Below are positions 24,888-34,314 of a DNA stretch of 64,000 nucleotides, in pieces. A program made the position numbers and the translations under genes. The notes beneath the pieces were generated by a model, which was given only the letters and a program-made list of their open reading frames with translations, was not told the DNA's origin and searched no databases. The stretch comes from Streptomyces sp. TG1A-60. Lineage in GTDB: Bacteria; Actinomycetota; Actinomycetes; Streptomycetales; Streptomycetaceae. How positions within the stretch are numbered: the stretch's first letter is position 1; each line of letters begins with the position of its first letter. Where the stretch lies: assembly GCF_037201975.1 (NCBI RefSeq), contig NZ_CP147520.1, positions 5,766,001 through 5,830,000 of the forward strand, in the 5' to 3' direction.

Positions 24888-26402
24888 ATGTCCCGCACAG
24901 CCAGGTTCACCCTCGACCCCGCCTTCACCGTCGGCGAGGTCAACCCCCGACTTTTCGGCTCCTTCGTCGAGCACCTCGGCCGCTGCGTGTACACCGGGGT
25001 GTACGAGCCGGACCACCCGGCGGCCGACGAGGCCGGTCTGCGCACCGACGTGCTGGATCTGGTCCGGGAGCTGGGCGTCACCACGATCCGCTATCCCGGC
25101 GGCAACTTCGTCTCCGGCTACAAGTGGGAGGACTCCGTCGGCCCCGTCGAGGACCGCCCGCGCCGCCTCGACCTCGCCTGGCGCTCCACCGAGACCAATC
25201 GCTTCGGCCTGTCCGAGTACATCGCCTTCCTCAGGAAGATCGGCCCCCACGCCGAGCCCATGATGGCCCTCAACCTGGGCACGCGCGGTGTCGCCGAGGC
25301 CCTCGAACTCCAGGAGTACGCCAACCACCCCGCCGGCACCGCCCTCTCCGACCTCCGGGCCGCCCACGGCGACAAGGACCCCTTCGGCATCAACCTCTGG
25401 TGCCTGGGCAACGAGATGGACGGCCCCTGGCAGACCGGCCACAAGACGGCGACGGAGTACGGCCGCATCGCCGCCGAGACCGCCCGCGCGATGCGCCAGA
25501 TCGACCCCGGCGTCGAACTCGTCGCCTGCGGCTCCTCCAGCCAGTCCATGCCGACGTTCGCCGAGTGGGAGGCGACGGTCCTGGCGGAGACGTACGACCT
25601 CGTCGACTACATCTCCCTGCACGCCTACTACTGGCCCACCGACGGCGATTTCGACTCCTTCCTCGCCTCCGCCGTCGACATGGAGTCCTTCATCGAGAAC
25701 GTGGTCGCCACCGCCGACCACGTGGGTGCGAAGCTCAAGTCCAAGAAGAAGATCAACCTCTCCTTCGACGAGTGGAACGTCTGGTACCTCCAGGAGTGGG
25801 AGGACTCCGCCAAGGCCGACCCGCTGAACTGGCCCGAGGCACCGCGCTTGTTGGAGGACAACTACAGCGTCATGGACGCGGTCGTCTTCGGCTCGCTGCT
25901 CATCGCCCTGCTCCGGCACGCCGACCGCGTCACCGTGGCCTGCCTCGCCCAGCTCGTCAACGTCATCGCGCCGATCATGACCGAGCCGGGCGGGCCGGCC
26001 TGGCGGCAGACGACGTTCTTCCCGTTCGCCCAGGCCGCGAAGTACGGGCGGGGGGAGGTCCTCGACGTACGGGTGGACTCGCCGACGTACGAGACGAAGA
26101 AGTACGGCGAGGCGGATCTGCTGCACGCGACGGCCGTGCGGGCCGAGGACGGGTCGGTGACCGTGTTCGCGGTCAACCGGGGTCGCACGGACGCGCTGCC
26201 GCTGGAAGTCGCGCTGAACGGCCTGGAGCCGACCCGGGTCGTGGAGCACAGTGTGCTGGCGGACGCGGACCCGGACGCGCGGAACACGTTGGCGGAGCCC
26301 GAGCGGGTCGCCCCGCACGCGGGTGAGGGGGCTTCACTTCAGGACGGTGTGCTGAGCGCGGTTCTCGAGCCGCTGTCGTGGAACGTGATCCGGCTGGGCT
26401 GA
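24888..26402 (+). CDS. GH51 alpha-N-arabinofuranosidase
   Basis: 504 residues, full length for the intracellular GH51 arabinofuranosidases that remove L-arabinofuranosyl groups from arabinoxylan or arabinan oligosaccharides. The substrate-binding start is RLFGSFVEHLGRCVYTGVYEP, and RYPGGNFVSGY follows. The acid/base Glu176 is in LGNEMDGPW and the nucleophile Glu295 in FDEWNVWY. There is no signal peptide, so it acts on imported oligosaccharides. GAAAGG lies six bases before ATG at 24888; the upstream in-frame extension is not coding. The GTTCG...CGAAC site upstream links it to the IclR gene. It fits with the furanose importer at 40-45 kb. Confidence 0.95.
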   Translation: MSRTARFTLDPAFTVGEVNPRLFGSFVEHLGRCVYTGVYEPDHPAADEAGLRTDVLDLVRELGVTTIRYPGGNFVSGYKWEDSVGPVEDRPRRLDLAWRSTETNRFGLSEYIAFLRKIGPHAEPMMALNLGTRGVAEALELQEYANHPAGTALSDLRAAHGDKDPFGINLWCLGNEMDGPWQTGHKTATEYGRIAAETARAMRQIDPGVELVACGSSSQSMPTFAEWEATVLAETYDLVDYISLHAYYWPTDGDFDSFLASAVDMESFIENVVATADHVGAKLKSKKKINLSFDEWNVWYLQEWEDSAKADPLNWPEAPRLLEDNYSVMDAVVFGSLLIALLRHADRVTVACLAQLVNVIAPIMTEPGGPAWRQTTFFPFAQAAKYGRGEVLDVRVDSPTYETKKYGEADLLHATAVRAEDGSVTVFAVNRGRTDALPLEVALNGLEPTRVVEHSVLADADPDARNTLAEPERVAPHAGEGASLQDGVLSAVLEPLSWNVIRLG

Positions 26403-26525
26403 GAGCTGGGCCGGGACTTCTGCCGGCCGGGTGCGGCTTTCCTGTGGCTGCTCGCGCCCCCGCGCGGAGTCGTCCTGTGTGGCGGGTCGGAGGCGGCGTG
26501 TCGAGTGGTGGGCGTCCCCTGCGGC

Positions 26526-26993
26526 TCATTCCAGCCGCACAGCCAACGTCACCTCGGCGCCCGCTCCGCGCCTGTCCGTGGTGACGGTCAGGCGGTCGGT
26601 GACCAGATCGGCGAGCCAGAGGCCTCGGCCGCGGCAGCCCTCGGTGAGGCCGGGGAGGAGTTCGGGGATGGCTGGGACGAAGCCGGGGCCGTCGTCGGTG
26701 ACGCGGCACTCCAGTTCGTCCGGGAGGCGGCGGAGTTCCAGCCGGCCCTGGCCGCCGGCGTGCTCCACCGCGTTGGCGGCGATCTCGCTGACGGCGAGGG
26801 TGAACTCGCCGAGCCGTACCCCGCCGAGGCCCGCCGCGGCGGCCGTGTCCTCGACCTGGGCGCGCACCTGGGGGAGGTTCTCGCCGGTGAAGTGCCGTTT
26901 CAGCAAGAGCGTCTCGGTGGCGATGCCGGGGGCGTCCCCGCCCGGACCGCCGACCGTTCCGGCTTCGCCGTCCGTCTCCCCACCCGGCGTCAC
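26526..26993 (-). CDS. ATP-binding protein, RsbW-like anti-sigma kinase
   Basis: 155 residues with the GHKL fold of HATPase_c_2. The N-box is FTLAVSEIAANAVEHAG, the G1 box is CRVTDDGPGF, and the C-terminal GRGLWLADLVTDRLTV is typical. GTG at 26993 has GAGAGGAGG seven bases upstream. Streptomyces carry dozens of such orphan regulators; the partner sigma or anti-anti-sigma factor is not visible nearby. It is on the opposite strand to GH51 with converging ends. Confidence 0.85.
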   Translation of the reverse strand: MTPGGETDGEAGTVGGPGGDAPGIATETLLLKRHFTGENLPQVRAQVEDTAAAAGLGGVRLGEFTLAVSEIAANAVEHAGGQGRLELRRLPDELECRVTDDGPGFVPAIPELLPGLTEGCRGRGLWLADLVTDRLTVTTDRRGAGAEVTLAVRLE

Positions 26994-27310
26994 GGCCGCC
27001 TCCTCTCGATGGGTGTCGATGGGTCCGGGCACGGGGCGCTGGGCGTCAAGGGCAAACTGCCGCACCTCGCCCACGCTAGCCGTGCTCGCCGGATGAGTAC
27101 CCAGGAGATCGACCGGACATCGTGCCTGGTCGCAACCGCACGAATCCGACCGAACGGTGATCGTTTCGGTCCGACCTCGGTCGATCGGTTGGCGAGAAAC
27201 CGGCACACCGGGCCGACGGTGAGCCGCCCGGGGCCGACGGCGGCACGAGGTCGTCACTCCGGGGCCGAGCCGGACCAACCCCGCCCGGCCGGCCTCACCC
27301 CCGCTCGACC
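26994..27310. other. Intergenic region between ATP-binding and aminotransferase genes
   Basis: About 317 bases on the 5' side of the ATP-binding gene and the 3' side of the aminotransferase gene. No gene or strong hairpin is evident. The part 27110-27200 is less GC-rich and probably contains the ATP-binding gene's promoter, but I cannot place a clear -35/-10. Confidence 0.5.
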
Positions 27311-28990
27311 TCACCCCACCTGGTTGTACACCGCCCCCGCCGCGGGCCACCCCTGCGGCTCCTCCACCGGCTCCGGCTGCGTACGGCCGCGCACCTGGGC
27401 GGCGGTGAGGCCCTGGGCGGCGCCCACGGAGCGGCGGTCCTGGGCGGCGGCCGCGAGGCCGGGCATGCCGGTCTGGATGACGGGCTGGAGGCCGGGGGCC
27501 GGCATCGAGGCGGCCGGCGCGGCGGGCATCGGAGCCGGGACGGGAATCGGGGCCGGGGCGGGCATCGAAGTCTGGGCCGGGGCCGGGGCCGGGGCCGGGG
27601 CCGGAGCCGGGATGGGGGGTGTGAACTGGATGGGGGCGGCCGGGGCCGGGGGCGGGATGGGGGGTGTGAACTGGATGGGGGCGGCCGGGGCCGGGGCCGG
27701 GGGCGGGGTCGCGAACTGCATGGAGGACGCGGGGGCCGGGGCGGGCATGCTCATGGCCTGGGCGGCGATGCCCTGCATCCCGGTGCCGTTGCTCTCGCTC
27801 ATCAGCCGGTCCACGGCCGCCGTACCCGAGCTGTAGCTGGTCCCGGTGCTCAGCTCGGGTACGGCGGCTCCCCTCCTGGACCCGTAGAGAACCGACTCCA
27901 GGCCTGACACCAGGCGACGCACGTCCACCTGGGGCCGGACCACGAGTCGCAGGAAGCGACTGGACGAGCCGACCTTGTTGCCGCACTCGCGGACCAGGAT
28001 CCGGTGCTCGGAGAGGAGCCGGTCGCGGACCACGGTGCCCTCGGCGCCCACGGGCAGGCGCACGAAGAGGAAGTTCCCCTGCGACGGGTACACCGTCAGA
28101 CCGGGGAGGGCGGAGAGCTGACGGGCCATGTCCAGGCGGTCCCGGCGGACCTGGTGCAGGCTCTCCATGTACTCGGCGCCATGGTTCTTCAGCATGAACA
28201 CCACGTGCTCGGCGAAGGAGTTGAGGTTCCACTTCGGCAGCATCGAGCGGACCTTGCCGGCGAGCGCCGGGTTGGCGACCAGGTAGCCGAAGCGGATGCC
28301 GTGCAGACCGAAGTTCTTGCCGAGGCTGCGCAGTACGACGACGTTGGGACGCATCACCGCGTCCTGCACCGTGCTGGGCTCGGACTCGGCGTCGGCGAAC
28401 TCCAGGAACGACTCGTCGATGACGATCAGGTCCAGGTCGGCCATCGCGTCCATGAACTGCACCAGTGCGTGCCGGTGCAGAAAACCGCCGTCGGGGTTGT
28501 TCGGGTTGCAGATGACGGCGACCCTGGTGCCGCGGGCGCGGATGAACTCGGCGTACTGCGCGAGGTCCAGGGCGAAGCCGCTGGACTCCTGGAGGGGGAA
28601 CATGTCGACGCGCTTGCCCGTCTCCATCGGCTGGTCGGTCCAGCGGCCGAAGGTGGGGACGGGGACGGCGAGGGACTCCCGGACCAGCAGGTGGTCGAGC
28701 CACGTGATGAGTTCGGTCGAGCCGTTGCCCATCGCCACGCACTGCGGCGGCAGTTGGAGCAGGTTGCACAGCTCGGCCGTGATGGTGTCGGCGCTGCTCG
28801 GGTAGTACGTGATGATCTCCCGCAGCCTGCCCGCCATCTCGTCGAACATGGCGGGGGTGGGGAAGTAGGGGTTGCACGGGATACAGAAGTCCACCGGTCC
28901 CGCACCGTCGCCGCCCTCGCGCGTCAGCGCCGCCATCGAGGGGCTGTGCGCCGTCGTGCTGCGGAACAACGAGGTGACGTTGTCGGCCAT
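27311..28990 (-). CDS. PLP-dependent class I/II aminotransferase with repetitive Pro/Ala tail
   Basis: 559 residues. The first 380 form a fold-type I aminotransferase like histidinol-phosphate aminotransferase or CobD. Signs are CNPNNPDGG, the Asp of the pyridine-N contact in VIDESFLEF, and the PLP lysine in SLGKNFGLHGIRFGY. The last 150 residues are low-complexity Pro/Ala/Met, including a 15-residue unit PAAPIQFTPPIPxPA repeated in tandem. Most relatives end after the catalytic domain, so the tail is unusual. ATG at 28990 has GGAGG within eight bases upstream. Its true substrate is not evident, and no histidine or cobalamin genes adjoin. Confidence 0.85.
   Translation of the reverse strand: MADNVTSLFRSTTAHSPSMAALTREGGDGAGPVDFCIPCNPYFPTPAMFDEMAGRLREIITYYPSSADTITAELCNLLQLPPQCVAMGNGSTELITWLDHLLVRESLAVPVPTFGRWTDQPMETGKRVDMFPLQESSGFALDLAQYAEFIRARGTRVAVICNPNNPDGGFLHRHALVQFMDAMADLDLIVIDESFLEFADAESEPSTVQDAVMRPNVVVLRSLGKNFGLHGIRFGYLVANPALAGKVRSMLPKWNLNSFAEHVVFMLKNHGAEYMESLHQVRRDRLDMARQLSALPGLTVYPSQGNFLFVRLPVGAEGTVVRDRLLSEHRILVRECGNKVGSSSRFLRLVVRPQVDVRRLVSGLESVLYGSRRGAAVPELSTGTSYSSGTAAVDRLMSESNGTGMQGIAAQAMSMPAPAPASSMQFATPPPAPAPAAPIQFTPPIPPPAPAAPIQFTPPIPAPAPAPAPAPAQTSMPAPAPIPVPAPMPAAPAASMPAPGLQPVIQTGMPGLAAAAQDRRSVGAAQGLTAAQVRGRTQPEPVEEPQGWPAAGAVYNQVG
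27608..27697 (-). repeat. Two tandem copies of a 45-base unit in the aminotransferase tail
   Basis: Near-identical 45-base copies begin at 27608 and 27653 and encode the 15-residue unit PAAPIQFTPPIPxPA in frame. Further (GGCCGG)n sequence follows on both sides. The repeat keeps frame, so copy number could vary without breaking the protein. Confidence 0.8.
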
Positions 28991-29042
28991 GGAACCTCCG
29001 TAGGGGGCGGATCCGCTGGGGACGGCCGGATCCGACGACTAA

Positions 29043-29073
29043 GGGCGGCCCGTGCGGGGAGCACGGGCCGCCC
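29043..29073 (-). terminator. Hairpin terminator after the mutarotase gene
   Basis: A 13-base perfect stem (GGGCGGCCCGTGC) with a five-base loop lies about 80 bases beyond the mutarotase stop and before the aminotransferase start. No T-run is present, as is usual in streptomycetes. It would end the sugar operon that runs from 37.6 kb. Confidence 0.7.
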
Positions 29074-29154
29074 CTACATACGAAGGCTCGGGTGACTCCG
29101 TTCAACCGCCGAGAATTCGGTCGGAAATTGTGGACCAGCTGTGAAGGCGGGTCG

Positions 29155-30198
29155 TCAGGTGAATGAGTGGATCGTCGTGGAACGGTACGTCTGCCCAGGT
29201 CGGAGCAGCGTCGACGGGTACGACGGCTTGTTCGGAGAGTCCGGGAAGTGCTGGGTCTCCAGGCACAGCGCGTCGCCCTGCCGGTAGCTCCTGCCGGTGG
29301 GTCCGACCAGGGTGCCGTCGAGGAAGTTCCCGGAGTAGAACTGCAGACCGGGCTCGGTCGTGGCGATCTTCAGCGTGCGGCCGGACGCCGGGTCCGTGAG
29401 CGTGGCGACCCACTCGGGACCGGCCGTCGCGCCCTTGTCGAGTACCCAGTTGTGGTCGAAGCCCTTGGCGTAGAGCAGCTGCCGGTCGGCCTCGCGGAGG
29501 TCCGCGCCGACCGTCTTGCCCGTGCGGAAGTCGAAGGGGGTGCCCGCGACCTCGACCGGCTCACCGGTGGGGATCAGACCGGAGTCGACGGGGGTGTAGC
29601 GGGAGGCGGCGATGGTCAGTTCGTGGTCGTGGACCGAGCCGCTGCCCTCGCCCGCGAGGTTCCAGTACACATGGCTGGTGAGGTTGACGACGGTGGCCTT
29701 GTCCGTGGTGGCCTCGTAGTCGACGCGCCAGGCGCCCCGCCCGGTGAGGGTGTAGGTGACCCGCACATCGAGCGTGCCGGGATAGCCCTGCTCGCCGTCG
29801 GCGCTGGTGTGGCTCAGGCGCAGGCCGACGTCCGGGCCGTCGGTGAACGGCTCGACGTCCCAGACGGCCCTGTCGAAGCCGGCGGCCCCGCCGTGCAGAC
29901 TGTTGTCGCCGTCGTTGACGGAGAGCCGGTACTCCGTGCCGTCCAGTGTGAACCGGCCCGCGCCGATCCGGTTGCCGTACCGGCCGATCAGCGCGCCGAA
30001 GTAGGGGGAGCCGGCGACGTAGTCCTCGACGGTGTCGAAGCCCAGTGAGATGTCGGCGTACCGGCCCTCGCGGTCCGGGGTCCGCAGGGACTGCACGATC
30101 CCGCCGTACGACAGCACCTTCATGCGTGTGCCGCCGTTCTCCAGCGACCAGCGGTGGATCTCCGTCCCGTCGGCGAGCTTGCCGAAGAGCTCCTTCAC
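29155..30198 (-). CDS. galM: Aldose 1-epimerase (galactose mutarotase family)
   Basis: 347 residues of the GalM beta-sandwich. Family signatures are LIGRYGNRIGAGRF near the start, NSLHGGAAGFDR with the catalytic His, SHVYWNLAG with the second His, and FYSGNFLDG. The C-terminal Glu is in LCLETQHFPDSPN. It converts alpha and beta anomers of aldoses. GTG at 30198 has AGGA seven bases upstream. It is the last gene of the MmsA/MmsB transporter operon, with a hairpin between it and the permease gene, so it probably prepares imported pyranose for the dehydrogenase. Confidence 0.92.
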   Translation of the reverse strand: MKELFGKLADGTEIHRWSLENGGTRMKVLSYGGIVQSLRTPDREGRYADISLGFDTVEDYVAGSPYFGALIGRYGNRIGAGRFTLDGTEYRLSVNDGDNSLHGGAAGFDRAVWDVEPFTDGPDVGLRLSHTSADGEQGYPGTLDVRVTYTLTGRGAWRVDYEATTDKATVVNLTSHVYWNLAGEGSGSVHDHELTIAASRYTPVDSGLIPTGEPVEVAGTPFDFRTGKTVGADLREADRQLLYAKGFDHNWVLDKGATAGPEWVATLTDPASGRTLKIATTEPGLQFYSGNFLDGTLVGPTGRSYRQGDALCLETQHFPDSPNKPSYPSTLLRPGQTYRSTTIHSFT

Positions 30199-30229
30199 CG
30201 GGTTCCTGCCTCTCGTGGAAAAGCCGAGA

Positions 30230-30258
30230 GGTCCCGCGGACCAGCGGCCCGCGGGACC
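30230..30258 (-). terminator. Hairpin between permease and mutarotase genes
   Basis: A ten-base perfect stem GGTCCCGCGG/CCGCGGGACC with a nine-base loop lies between the permease stop and the mutarotase start. It may be a partial terminator or an mRNA-stabilising element that lowers mutarotase expression relative to the transporter. Confidence 0.6.
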
Positions 30259-30281
30259 CGACGACCTGCTTGACAACCTGT

Positions 30282-31526
30282 CTACGAACCGGACTTGCGC
30301 TTGTTCCACACGTCGAACCCGACGGCCGCCAGCAGGGCCATGCCCTTGATGACCTGCTGCCAGTCGGAGCCGACGTTGAGGAGGTTCATGCCGTTGTTCA
30401 GCACGCCGAGGACGAGACCGCCGATGATCGCGCCGAGGACGGTGCCGACACCGCCGCTCATGGACGCGCCACCGATGAACGCCGAGGCGATGGCCTCCAG
30501 TTCGTAGTTCAGACCCGCCTTCGGCCCGGCCGCGTTGAGGCGGGCGGCGATCGCCAGACCCGCCAGGGCCGCGAGCGCGCCCATGTTCAGGAAGACGTAG
30601 AAGGTGACCTTCTTGTCCTTGACTCCGGACAGCTTCGCCGCGGGCAGGTTGCCGCCGATCGCGTAGATGTGCCGGCCGAAGACGGAGTTGCGCATGACGT
30701 AGCCGTAACCGACCACCAGCAGACCGAGGATGATCAGGATGATCGGCGCACCCTTGTAGCTGGCGAGCAGCAGGGTGATGGTGAGCAGCGCGGCGACGAT
30801 CGAGACCAGCTTGAGCAGGAAGATGTTGGTCGGCGTGACGTCGAGCGAGAACTCCCGCTGGCGCCTGCGGTCCCGGATCTCCTGGAGGACCACGCAGGTG
30901 ATCAGGACGAGGCCGAGGAGCAGGGTGAGGTTGTGGTAGTTGGTCTCCGGGCCGGCCGCCGGCAGGAACCCGTTGCCGATCTTCTGCAGGCCCTCGGGGA
31001 AGGGGCCGAGGGTCTGGCCCTCCAGCAGGATCTCCGTCACACCGCGGAAGGTCAGCATCCCGGCGAGGGTGACGATGAACGACGGTATCCCGAGATACGC
31101 GATGAAGAAGCCCTGCATCGCGCCGGCCAGCGCGCCCACCATCAGGCACAGCACCACGGCGACGGGCCAGGAGACGTCGTGCTGCACGGTCAGTACGGCC
31201 GCGAAGGCGCCGACGAACGCGGTCAGCGAGCCGACCGACAGATCGATGTGACCGGCGATGATGACCAGCATCATGCCGATCGCGAGGATCAGGATGTAGC
31301 TGTTCTGCAGCACCAGGTTGGAGACGTTGCGCGGCAGCAGCAGGTCGCCGTCGGTCCACACGGCGAACAGCGCCACGATCACGCCGAGGGCGATCAGCAT
31401 GCCGTACTGCCGCATGTTGCGTCGCAGACCGTCCAGCATCAGCTGGAGCAGGCCTCCGCCCGCCGCGCCCCCGCTCTTGCCGGGCGGCCCGGGGGCCGGG
31501 CTCTTGGCGGTCACATCCGTGCTCAT
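30282..31526 (-). CDS. mmsB: Monosaccharide ABC transporter permease (MmsB/GguB type)
   Basis: 414 residues with about ten membrane helices. The signature [16 protein letters not shown] of RbsC-type sugar permeases is present, and later [23 protein letters not shown]. The long inserted cytoplasmic loop in the middle (REFSLDVTP...) is typical of the XylH/GguB/MmsB branch. The ATG overlaps the ATPase stop by four bases. It forms the channel of an importer with the ChvE-like binding protein and MmsA-like ATPase. Confidence 0.92.
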   Translation of the reverse strand: MSTDVTAKSPAPGPPGKSGGAAGGGLLQLMLDGLRRNMRQYGMLIALGVIVALFAVWTDGDLLLPRNVSNLVLQNSYILILAIGMMLVIIAGHIDLSVGSLTAFVGAFAAVLTVQHDVSWPVAVVLCLMVGALAGAMQGFFIAYLGIPSFIVTLAGMLTFRGVTEILLEGQTLGPFPEGLQKIGNGFLPAAGPETNYHNLTLLLGLVLITCVVLQEIRDRRRQREFSLDVTPTNIFLLKLVSIVAALLTITLLLASYKGAPIILIILGLLVVGYGYVMRNSVFGRHIYAIGGNLPAAKLSGVKDKKVTFYVFLNMGALAALAGLAIAARLNAAGPKAGLNYELEAIASAFIGGASMSGGVGTVLGAIIGGLVLGVLNNGMNLLNVGSDWQQVIKGMALLAAVGFDVWNKRKSGS

Positions 31527-33073
31527 CGTGCTACCTCTTTGTCCTTCGTCATCTGACGCATCAGCGACTCCTGCGTGGCCTCGGCACGCGGGAACTCACC
31601 TGTCAGCCGCCCCGCGGCCATCGTGTAGATGCGGTCGCACATCCCGAGCAGTTCCGGCAGCTCGGAGGAGATGAAGACGACCGCCTTGCCCTCAGCGGCC
31701 AGCTTGTCGATGACCGTGTAGATCTCGTACTTGGCGCCGACGTCGATACCGCGCGTCGGCTCGTCCAGGATCAGCACATCCGGCCCCGCGAAGATCCACT
31801 TGCTGAGGACGACCTTCTGCTGGTTGCCGCCGGACAGCTTGCCCACCCGCTCGAAGACGGTCGGCGCCTTGATGTTCATGGACGTGCGGTACCGCTCGGC
31901 GACCTGCCGCTCCTCGTGCTCGTCGACCACCCCGTGCTTGGCGACCTTGCCCAGGGCGCTGAGCGAGATGTTCCGGTTGATGGTGTCGATGAGGTTGAGG
32001 CCGTAGTGCTTGCGGTCCTCGGTGACGTACGCGATGCCGTGCTTGACCGCCTCCGGGACGGTCTTCGTGCGGATCTCCTTGCCGTCCTTGAGGACCGTGC
32101 CGCCGGTGTACCGGCCGTAGGTCCGCCCGAAGACGCTCATCGCGAGCTCGGTGCGGCCGGCGCCCATCAGCCCCGCCACCCCGACGATCTCCCCGCGACG
32201 CACGTGGAGCGACACGTCGTCGACGACCTTGCGCTGCTGGTCGATCGGGTGGTGCACGGTCCAGTTGCGGATCTCCAGGGCCGGGGCCGCGCCCGCCTCG
32301 GCCTCGTGCGGGGTGCGCTCGGGGAAGCGGTGGTCGAGGTCGCGGCCGACCATGCCGGAGATGATCCGGTCCTCGGTGGTCTCCTCGGCCTTCACGTCGA
32401 GGGTCTCGATCGACTCCCCGTCGCGGATGATCGTCACCGAGTCGGCGACCTTGCGGATCTCGTTGAGCTTGTGGGAGATGATGATCGAGGTGATGCCCTG
32501 GCTCTTCAACTCCAGGATCAGATCGAGGAGTTTGCCGCTGTCCTCGTCGTTCAGGGCGGCGGTCGGCTCATCCAGGATGAGCAGTTTCACCTTCTTCGAC
32601 AGCGCCTTCGCGATCTCCACCAGCTGCTGCTTGCCCACGCCGATGTCGGCGACCCGGGTCTCCGGGTGGTCGTTCAGACCGACCCGGCGCAGCAGTTCGG
32701 AGGCGTGGCGCAGGGTGTCGTTCCAGTTGATGATCCCGCGCGTGGCGTGCTCGTTGCCGAGGAAGATGTTCTCCGCGAGCGACAGGAACGGCACCAGCGC
32801 CAGCTCCTGGTGGATGATGACGATGCCGCGCTGCTCGCTCGCCCGGATGTCCCTGAACGCGCAGACATCTCCCTCGAAGAGGATGTCGCCCTCATAGCTG
32901 CCGTGCGGATGGACGCCGGAAAGCACCTTCATCAAGGTCGACTTTCCGGCGCCGTTCTCACCGCAGATGGCGTGGACCTCGCCCTGGCGGACGGTCAGTG
33001 AGACGTCCGACAGCGCTTTGACACCAGGAAAGGTCTTGACGATCGAGCGCATTTCCAGGACGGGTCCCGCCAT
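31523..33073 (-). CDS. mmsA: Monosaccharide ABC transporter ATPase, two domains (MmsA/GguA type)
   Basis: 516 residues with two ABC domains. The first has [10 protein letters not shown], a Q-loop in [10 protein letters not shown] and [11 protein letters not shown]; the second has the signature SGGNQQKV and [11 protein letters not shown], with a degenerate P-loop ([10 protein letters not shown]), as is usual in this family. ATG at 33073 has GGAAGG seven bases upstream and is preferred to the in-frame TTG at 33088. It energises uptake through the MmsB-like permease. Confidence 0.93.
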   Translation of the reverse strand: MAGPVLEMRSIVKTFPGVKALSDVSLTVRQGEVHAICGENGAGKSTLMKVLSGVHPHGSYEGDILFEGDVCAFRDIRASEQRGIVIIHQELALVPFLSLAENIFLGNEHATRGIINWNDTLRHASELLRRVGLNDHPETRVADIGVGKQQLVEIAKALSKKVKLLILDEPTAALNDEDSGKLLDLILELKSQGITSIIISHKLNEIRKVADSVTIIRDGESIETLDVKAEETTEDRIISGMVGRDLDHRFPERTPHEAEAGAAPALEIRNWTVHHPIDQQRKVVDDVSLHVRRGEIVGVAGLMGAGRTELAMSVFGRTYGRYTGGTVLKDGKEIRTKTVPEAVKHGIAYVTEDRKHYGLNLIDTINRNISLSALGKVAKHGVVDEHEERQVAERYRTSMNIKAPTVFERVGKLSGGNQQKVVLSKWIFAGPDVLILDEPTRGIDVGAKYEIYTVIDKLAAEGKAVVFISSELPELLGMCDRIYTMAAGRLTGEFPRAEATQESLMRQMTKDKEVAR

Positions 33074-33105
33074 GGTCGTGCCTTCCAATCCGTAAGGGGG
33101 GACGC

Positions 33106-34215
33106 CTACTTGAGCTGGTCGGCCGTGTAGTAGCCGCCCTCGACGAGGATCTTCTCGTAGTTGCTCTTGTCGACGCTGACCGGCTCCAGGAGGTAGGCCG
33201 GGACGACCTTCGAGCCGTTGTCGTAGGTCTTGGTGTCGTTGACCTCGGGCTTCTTGTCGTTCAGGGCCGCGTCGACCATGTTCGAGGCGACCTTGGCCAG
33301 CTCACGGAGGTCCTTGTAGACGGTCTGCGTCTGCTCGCCCGCCATGATCGACTTCACCGAGGCCAACTCGGCGTCCTGGCCGGTGAGGACCGGCAGCGGC
33401 TTGTTCTTGGAGCCGTAGCTGTCCGACTTCAGGGCCGACAGGATACCGATGGAGATGCCGTCGTACGGCGAGAGCACCGCGTCGACCGTCTCGCTCTTGT
33501 ACGACTTGGTGAGGATGTCGTCCATGCGCCGCTGGGCGGTGGCGCCGTCCCAGCGCAGGGTGGTGACCTGCGTGAGCTCCTCCTGGCCGGACCGGACGAC
33601 GAGCTTCTTGTCGTCGATGTACGGCTGCAGGACGCTCATCGCGCCGCCGAAGAAGTACTTGGTGTTGTTGTCGTCGTTGGAGCCGGCGAACAGCTCGATG
33701 TTGAAGGGGCCCTTGCCTTCCTTCAGACCGAGCTTGTCGACGATGTAGTTGGCCTGGAGCTCGCCGACCTTGGAGTTGTCGAACGAGGCGTAGTAGTCGA
33801 CGTTCGGGCTGTTGAGGATCAGGCGGTCGTAGGAGATGACCGGGATGTTCGCGTCCTTGGCCTGCTGCAGGACGTTGTCGAGCGACTTGTTGTCGATCGC
33901 CGCGATGATCAGTGCCTTGACGCCCTGGGCGATCAGGTTCTCGATCTGCGAGACCTGCTGCTCGGGCTTGTCCTCGCCGTAGACCAGCTGGGTCTTGTAG
34001 CCCTTGGCCTCCAGGTCCGCGACGACGTTCTTGCCGTCGGAGATCCAGCGCTCGGAGGACTTGGTCGGCATCGCGATGCCGATGGTGGCGCCCTTGGTGC
34101 TGCCCGAGGAGTCCTCCTCGCTGCCGCCCTCGGAGCTCTGACCACAGGCGGACAGGGTCAGGGCGAGGGAGGCGGCGGTGGCTATGGAGGCGAGAGCGGC
34201 TCGGCGGTTACGCAT
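33106..34215 (-). CDS. chvE: ChvE-like multiple-monosaccharide binding lipoprotein
   Basis: 369 residues. The N-terminus carries a lipoprotein signal ending [10 protein letters not shown], with Cys as the lipid anchor. The mature part is a periplasmic-binding-protein type I fold ([52 protein letters not shown]). It is closest to ChvE, MmsE and XylF-like binders of arabinose, galactose, glucose or xylose. It is followed 32 bases later by the ATPase gene. The exact sugar cannot be read from the sequence. Confidence 0.92.
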   Translation of the reverse strand: MRNRRAALASIATAASLALTLSACGQSSEGGSEEDSSGSTKGATIGIAMPTKSSERWISDGKNVVADLEAKGYKTQLVYGEDKPEQQVSQIENLIAQGVKALIIAAIDNKSLDNVLQQAKDANIPVISYDRLILNSPNVDYYASFDNSKVGELQANYIVDKLGLKEGKGPFNIELFAGSNDDNNTKYFFGGAMSVLQPYIDDKKLVVRSGQEELTQVTTLRWDGATAQRRMDDILTKSYKSETVDAVLSPYDGISIGILSALKSDSYGSKNKPLPVLTGQDAELASVKSIMAGEQTQTVYKDLRELAKVASNMVDAALNDKKPEVNDTKTYDNGSKVVPAYLLEPVSVDKSNYEKILVEGGYYTADQLK

Positions 34216-34314
34216 GGCATCTTCCTTGATGTACGACGGGACCCGGTCGGGCGAGGATTTGTGTCGGAGTCTGTGTGACTGCGTCGGGTTCTGTGAAGGG
34301 TGGTTTCCGGAACG

